64,000 bases of DNA from Erythrobacter sp. HL-111 (lineage in GTDB: Bacteria; Pseudomonadota; Alphaproteobacteria; Sphingomonadales; Sphingomonadaceae). The notes below the pieces were generated by a model, which made no database searches, had not been told where the DNA came from, and was given only the letters and a program-made list of their open reading frames with translations. Position numbers and translations under genes: made by a program. Where the stretch lies: NCBI RefSeq assembly GCF_900105095.1, contig NZ_LT629743.1, positions 1,860,001 to 1,924,000 of the forward strand. The letters run 5' to 3'. Shown in pieces: positions 56,169 through 64,000 of this stretch. Within the stretch, counting starts at the first letter, position 1. Each line of letters starts with the position of its first letter.

Positions 56169-57638
56169 ATGGCGAAAAGCGATCAGGCAAGGATCGACCC
56201 GCGCGGTCGCAAGGTCAAGATTCTGGCGACGATCGGCCCGGCAAGCCGTTCTCCCGACATGCTGCGCCGCCTGTTCCGCGCCGGGGCGGACGCCTTCCGC
56301 CTCAACATGAGCCACGGCAGCCATGACGATCACGCCGCGGCGGTCCGCACGATCCGCGCGCTGGAAAAGGAATTCGCCCGTCCCATCGCCATCCTCGCCG
56401 ACCTGCAGGGGCCGAAACTGCGCGTCGGCGCGTTCGAGGGCGGCGAGGCGGTGATCCGCCACGGCAGCCACTTCACGCTCGACCGCGACGAGACGCCGGG
56501 GGATGCGAGCCGCGTGTGCCTGCCCCACCCCGAGCTTTTCGGCCTGCTCGAACGCGGCCAGCGCCTGCTCATCAACGACGGCAAGATCCGCCTCGTCGTG
56601 CGCGAGGCGGACGACACGCGGATCCGCTGCTCGGCCGAGGTCGGCGGGGTGATCTCGGACCGCAAGGGCGTCAACGTGCCCGATGCCGAGGTCCCGATCC
56701 CTGCGTTGACCGAGAAGGACCGCAGGGATCTCGCCTTCGCGATGGATCACGGCGCGGACTGGATCGCGCTCTCCTTCGTCCAGCGGCCCGAGGACATCGC
56801 CGAGGCGCGCAAGCTGATGGGCAGCGAGGGCGCGCTTTGCGCCAAGATCGAGAAACCGCAGGCGGTGCGGCGCCTTGCCGAGATCATCGAGCTTTCGGAC
56901 GGCATCATGGTCGCGCGCGGCGATCTCGGCGTGGAACTCGAACCCTTCGAGGTTCCGCCGCTGCAGAAGCGCATCGTCAACGAAAGCCGCCTTGCCGGAA
57001 AGCCGGTGATTGTCGCGACGCAGATGCTCGAGTCGATGATCGAAAGCCCGATCCCGACCCGCGCCGAGGTCTCCGACGTCGCCAACGCGGTCTATGACGG
57101 GGCGGACGCGGTGATGCTCTCGGCCGAAAGCGCTGCTGGCGACTGGCCGGAGGAATCGGTCGCGATGATGCACCGGATCGCCGGGCAGGTCGAACGCGAC
57201 GAGGGTTACAAGGAGCGCGTGCGCTTCCTCGAGACGCTGCCCGATGCGACGACCTCCGATGCCCTCGCCCATTCCTGCATGACCATCGCCGACACCGTCC
57301 CGATCAGCGCGATCACCGTGTTCACCTCCTCCGGCGCCACCGCGCGGCGCGTCGCGCGCGAGCGGCCCGCGACGCCGATGCTGGTGCTCACCCCGTCGAT
57401 GCGGACCGCGCGGCGGCTCGGCCTGCTATGGGGCGCGCACGCCGTGGCGACGCGCGACATCGGCAGTTTCGAGGAGATGATCGGCAAGGGCAAGCGCATG
57501 GCCCTGCGTCATGGTTTCGGTAAGGCGGGATCGAAGCTGATCGCGCTGGCCGGGGTTCCGTTCGGCACGCCGGGGGCGACCAACCTGCTGCATATCGTCA
57601 CCCTGTCGGGGAACGAGCTGGAACGGCGCGAGCGGTAG
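56169..57638 (+). CDS. pyk: Pyruvate kinase
   Basis: This 489-residue glycolytic enzyme has KILATIGPASRS, FRLNMSHGSHDDH, LADLQGPKLRVG and CAKIEKPQAV (catalytic Lys region). MVARGDLGVELE, VIVATQMLESMIESPIPTRAEVSDVANAV and a C-terminal regulatory domain follow. It makes ATP and pyruvate from phosphoenolpyruvate. Length and motifs are standard. Confidence 0.96.
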   Translation: MAKSDQARIDPRGRKVKILATIGPASRSPDMLRRLFRAGADAFRLNMSHGSHDDHAAAVRTIRALEKEFARPIAILADLQGPKLRVGAFEGGEAVIRHGSHFTLDRDETPGDASRVCLPHPELFGLLERGQRLLINDGKIRLVVREADDTRIRCSAEVGGVISDRKGVNVPDAEVPIPALTEKDRRDLAFAMDHGADWIALSFVQRPEDIAEARKLMGSEGALCAKIEKPQAVRRLAEIIELSDGIMVARGDLGVELEPFEVPPLQKRIVNESRLAGKPVIVATQMLESMIESPIPTRAEVSDVANAVYDGADAVMLSAESAAGDWPEESVAMMHRIAGQVERDEGYKERVRFLETLPDATTSDALAHSCMTIADTVPISAITVFTSSGATARRVARERPATPMLVLTPSMRTARRLGLLWGAHAVATRDIGSFEEMIGKGKRMALRHGFGKAGSKLIALAGVPFGTPGATNLLHIVTLSGNELERRER

Positions 57639-57754
57639 CCTGTTTCGTCCGCCGCGGGTGACGCGGGTCCCGGCACCACCCGATCCCGTTCCAATTTCCC
57701 GGTTTGCCGCGATTTTCCGGATCGCGCAGCAATTTCACGGCGCTGGAAATCGCT

Positions 57755-59116
57755 CTATGCCTCCGCCGCCTGTGCCAGCCGCGCCCGCGCCTCGTCCTCC
57801 CCGATCAGCGGGAGCAGTTCGCCCATGTCGGGGCCGTGATCCATGCCGGTGAGTGCCTGCCTCAGCGGAAGGAACAGCGCCCTGCCCTTGCGGCCGGTTT
57901 GCTCCTTGAGCGCGGCGGTGAGCGCGCCCCACGGATCCTCGCCCCATGCGAGGGCTTCGGCTGCCTCGGCGAGGTAGGCGCGGTCCTCCTCGGCGAAATC
58001 CGGTTGTTCGATCGGGCCGGTGACGAGGCGCCACCATTCGTCGGCCTCGGCCACGGTCTTGACGTTCGGACGAACGGCGTGCCACCCGGCCTCGTCCATC
58101 CCCTCGGGCAGGCGATCCTTCACCGCCGCGAACGGCATCTGGTGGACGATGGCGGTGTTGATCCGCTCGAGCTCGGTCTCGTCGAACCTGGCCGGGGCGC
58201 GCCCGAAGGTCGACAGGTCGAAGCCCTCGACCAGCGCCGCGCGGTCCGCAATCGGTTCGACGGGGTGCGAGGTGCCGAGCCGCGCGAGCAGGGCGACGAT
58301 CGCCTCCGGCTCGATCCCGCGCTCGCGCAGGGCGTCGCAGCCGAGCGAGCCGAGACGCTTCGACAGCTTGCCCTCCCTGCCGACCAGCAGGGCCTCGTGG
58401 GCGAAATCGGGGACCTCTTCCGCTCCATCATGCTGCGCAGCGAAGCCTGCAGCATGAAGCGCGGTAAACATCTGAATCTGAACGGCTGTATTGCTGACAT
58501 GGTCCTCGCCGCGGAGCACCTGCGTCACCCCCATGTCGACATCGTCGACCGTGCTCGGCAGCATGTAGAGCCATGACCCGTCGGCGCGGCGGATGACCGG
58601 GTCGGAAAGCTGCGCCGGGTCGAAGCGCTGGGGGCCGCGGATGCCGTCTTCCCAGACGATCGGCTCTTCGTGGTCGAGCTTGAACCGCCAATGCGGCGCG
58701 ATGCCCTCGGCCTCCTTCGCGGTGCGCGCGGCGTCGGTCAGTTCGAGCGCGGCGCGGTCGTAGATCGGGGGCAGGCCGCGGCCGAGCCGGATCTTGCGCT
58801 TGAGTTCGAGCTCCTGCGCGGTTTCATAGGCGGGGTAGATGCGCCCGGCGTCGCGGAGCGCGGCAAAGGCCGCCTCGTAACGGTCGAGCCGTTCGGACTG
58901 GCGTTCTTCGCGATCCCACCCGAGCCCGAGCCAGGCGAGGTCCTCGCGGATCGCCGCGACGAATTCCTCCCGGCTGCGCTCCGCATCGGTATCGTCGATC
59001 CTGAGGATGAATTGGCCGTCGCCCTTGCGCGCCAGCATCCAGTTGTTGAGCGCGGTGCGGATATTGCCGACATGAAGGCGGCCGGTCGGCGAGGGCGCGA
59101 AGCGGGTGGTGGTCAT
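57755..59116 (-). CDS. gltX: Glutamate-tRNA ligase
   Basis: This 453-residue class I synthetase has the HIGH-like motif PSPTGRLHVGNIRTAL at residues 8-23 and the KMSKS-like GKLSKRLGS near residue 238. It charges tRNA-Glu (and often tRNA-Gln, later amidated, in this group). ATG 59116 gives the family start MTTTRFAPSPTG. It is convergent with pyk. Alphaproteobacteria often carry a second gltX elsewhere. Confidence 0.95.
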   Translation of the reverse strand: MTTTRFAPSPTGRLHVGNIRTALNNWMLARKGDGQFILRIDDTDAERSREEFVAAIREDLAWLGLGWDREERQSERLDRYEAAFAALRDAGRIYPAYETAQELELKRKIRLGRGLPPIYDRAALELTDAARTAKEAEGIAPHWRFKLDHEEPIVWEDGIRGPQRFDPAQLSDPVIRRADGSWLYMLPSTVDDVDMGVTQVLRGEDHVSNTAVQIQMFTALHAAGFAAQHDGAEEVPDFAHEALLVGREGKLSKRLGSLGCDALRERGIEPEAIVALLARLGTSHPVEPIADRAALVEGFDLSTFGRAPARFDETELERINTAIVHQMPFAAVKDRLPEGMDEAGWHAVRPNVKTVAEADEWWRLVTGPIEQPDFAEEDRAYLAEAAEALAWGEDPWGALTAALKEQTGRKGRALFLPLRQALTGMDHGPDMGELLPLIGEDEARARLAQAAEA

Positions 59117-59183
59117 GGCCCCCGCGGTAAAACGACCCGCTGCGCGCGGCAAGCGCTTGCGCGCGGCGCGCGACCAGCGTCGG

Positions 59184-59624
59184 TCAGGCCGAACGGATCT
59201 CGGCCGAGAACAGCGCCAGACCGGCGTCCCACAGACGCTCGATCCGTTCGGGACGGACGAGGCCGACGAGACTGTGCATGAAGCTGTCCCGGTCGCCCTC
59301 GCCCACGGCGTCGAGCATGGCGCCGATGGTCGCCTCGTCATGGGTCAGGTGGCAGCAGCAGAAGCGCGAGACGTGGACGTTCTCCGGCCAGCTCGCCGCG
59401 ATCGCCTGCGACAGGGCGAGCGCCTTGGCCGCAATTTCGACCCCGCCGAGGCGTACCGTCAGTTCGGGCACGGGATCGCGCCGCACCCGCTCATGCGCGG
59501 CGATGAGGCGGAGCGCATAGACGAAGCGCGCCGCCAGCGGACCGAGCGCATCGAGGCGCACCGGCTGCGCGAGCTGCGCGATGAGCGATTGGGTGCGGGC
59601 GGTGGGGGTGCGGTGCTGCGTCAT
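59184..59624 (-). CDS. Uncharacterised 146-residue protein
   Basis: This 146-residue protein is soluble and helical with no domain recognised. A Cys-rich stretch FCCCHLTHDE (about 87-96) could bind metal. A Fur-like site lies about 40 bases upstream of its start and a strong terminator separates it from rpoC. The context suggests an iron-responsive gene of unknown function; this is inferred from the site only. Confidence 0.7.
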   Translation of the reverse strand: MTQHRTPTARTQSLIAQLAQPVRLDALGPLAARFVYALRLIAAHERVRRDPVPELTVRLGGVEIAAKALALSQAIAASWPENVHVSRFCCCHLTHDEATIGAMLDAVGEGDRDSFMHSLVGLVRPERIERLWDAGLALFSAEIRSA

Positions 59625-59662
59625 GGAAACCTCTCTTGCGTCTGCGTCGACTCGGTGCTCGC

Positions 59663-59683
59663 ATTATTGAGAGTGATTTGCAA
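59663..59683 (-). promoter_or_regulatory. Fur-like operator
   Basis: On the minus strand the site reads TTGCAAATCACTCTCAATAAT, which resembles Fur sites of the form GCAAATGATTCTCAAT in iron-regulated promoters (two differences in the core). It lies between the rpoC terminator and the 146-residue protein gene. The match is by eye. Confidence 0.5.
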
Positions 59684-59710
59684 TATCGAAATTGACTTTC
59701 CGCAAACCCG

Positions 59711-59750
59711 CAAGAAAAACCCCGCCGGAGGCGCGCTGCCTCCGGCGGGG
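59711..59750 (-). terminator. Rho-independent terminator of rpoC
   Basis: A perfect 13-bp GC-rich stem (CCCCGCCGGAGGC with GCCTCCGGCGGGG) closes a 5-base loop and on the minus strand is followed by TTTTTCTT. It lies 47 bases after the rpoC stop. Confidence 0.95.
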
Positions 59751-59796
59751 TGTTTTCGTTCGCACCGCACGGGTCGTCCGTCGTGCGAGGGGGCGC

Positions 59797-64000
<4,204 letters not shown>

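Overview
The window is a high-GC alphaproteobacterial chromosome segment, most likely from the Sphingomonadales, family Erythrobacteraceae (Erythrobacter, Qipengyuania or Altererythrobacter type). This is inferred from gene content and codon usage: many TonB-dependent receptors, UrcA, DUF1289, DUF1244 and GapR/DUF2312 proteins, a TIGR03032 protein, and a split lasso-peptide B protein. No marker was compared by alignment, so the genus is not fixed.

The most notable region is 1-6.9 kb, a lasso-peptide (RiPP) gene cluster. In order it holds the end of an ABC exporter, an asparagine-synthetase-like cyclase, a 47-residue precursor, an HprK-like kinase, a methyltransferase resembling protein arginine methyltransferases, an Fe(II)/2-oxoglutarate dioxygenase on the opposite strand, a PqqD-like leader-binding protein (B1) and a transglutaminase-like leader peptidase (B2). 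The precursor has the lasso leader pattern Y-x-x-P-x-L with Thr at -2, and a predicted 8-residue Ala1-Glu8 ring. Three possible tailoring enzymes in one lasso cluster is unusual. The core ends in Ile, not the Ser that characterised lasso kinases phosphorylate.

The region 7-17 kb holds an O-antigen-ligase-like membrane protein with a partner, a giant repeat-rich autotransporter broken by an in-frame stop and a 2-bp frameshift, a TIGR03032 protein and a 58-residue DUF1289 protein. The region 17-24.5 kb is a cobalamin block on the minus strand: cobT-cobS-cobC, then a cobalamin riboswitch, then btuB-btuF-btuC-btuD. The region 24.5-30.2 kb adds a TonB receptor with a Zur-like site and a possible copper module (cytochrome c'-like protein, DUF2946-like protein, TonB receptor). 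A tRNA-Leu(CAG) follows.

The region 30.6-44.6 kb is mostly housekeeping: an NDUFA9-like reductase, dienelactone hydrolase, PQQ alcohol dehydrogenase, purU, a nitronate monooxygenase, urcA, purT, a degenerate GGDEF protein, a PilZ-XRE fusion, lysC, ubiG, a glycerophosphodiesterase and an ArsC-like protein. The region 44.7-51.8 kb looks acquired. It holds an ECF sigma factor, a FecR anti-sigma factor, a FecA-like receptor and a secreted metallo-beta-lactamase-fold hydrolase in one operon, followed by an intact IS1380-family element with a 4-bp target duplication. After it comes conserved core: ruvC, a 31-residue coupled small protein, yebC, a CPBP protease, YbjQ, an SDR, GapR, DUF1244, pyk, gltX, a possibly Fur-controlled small gene, and rpoC, which runs off the right edge.
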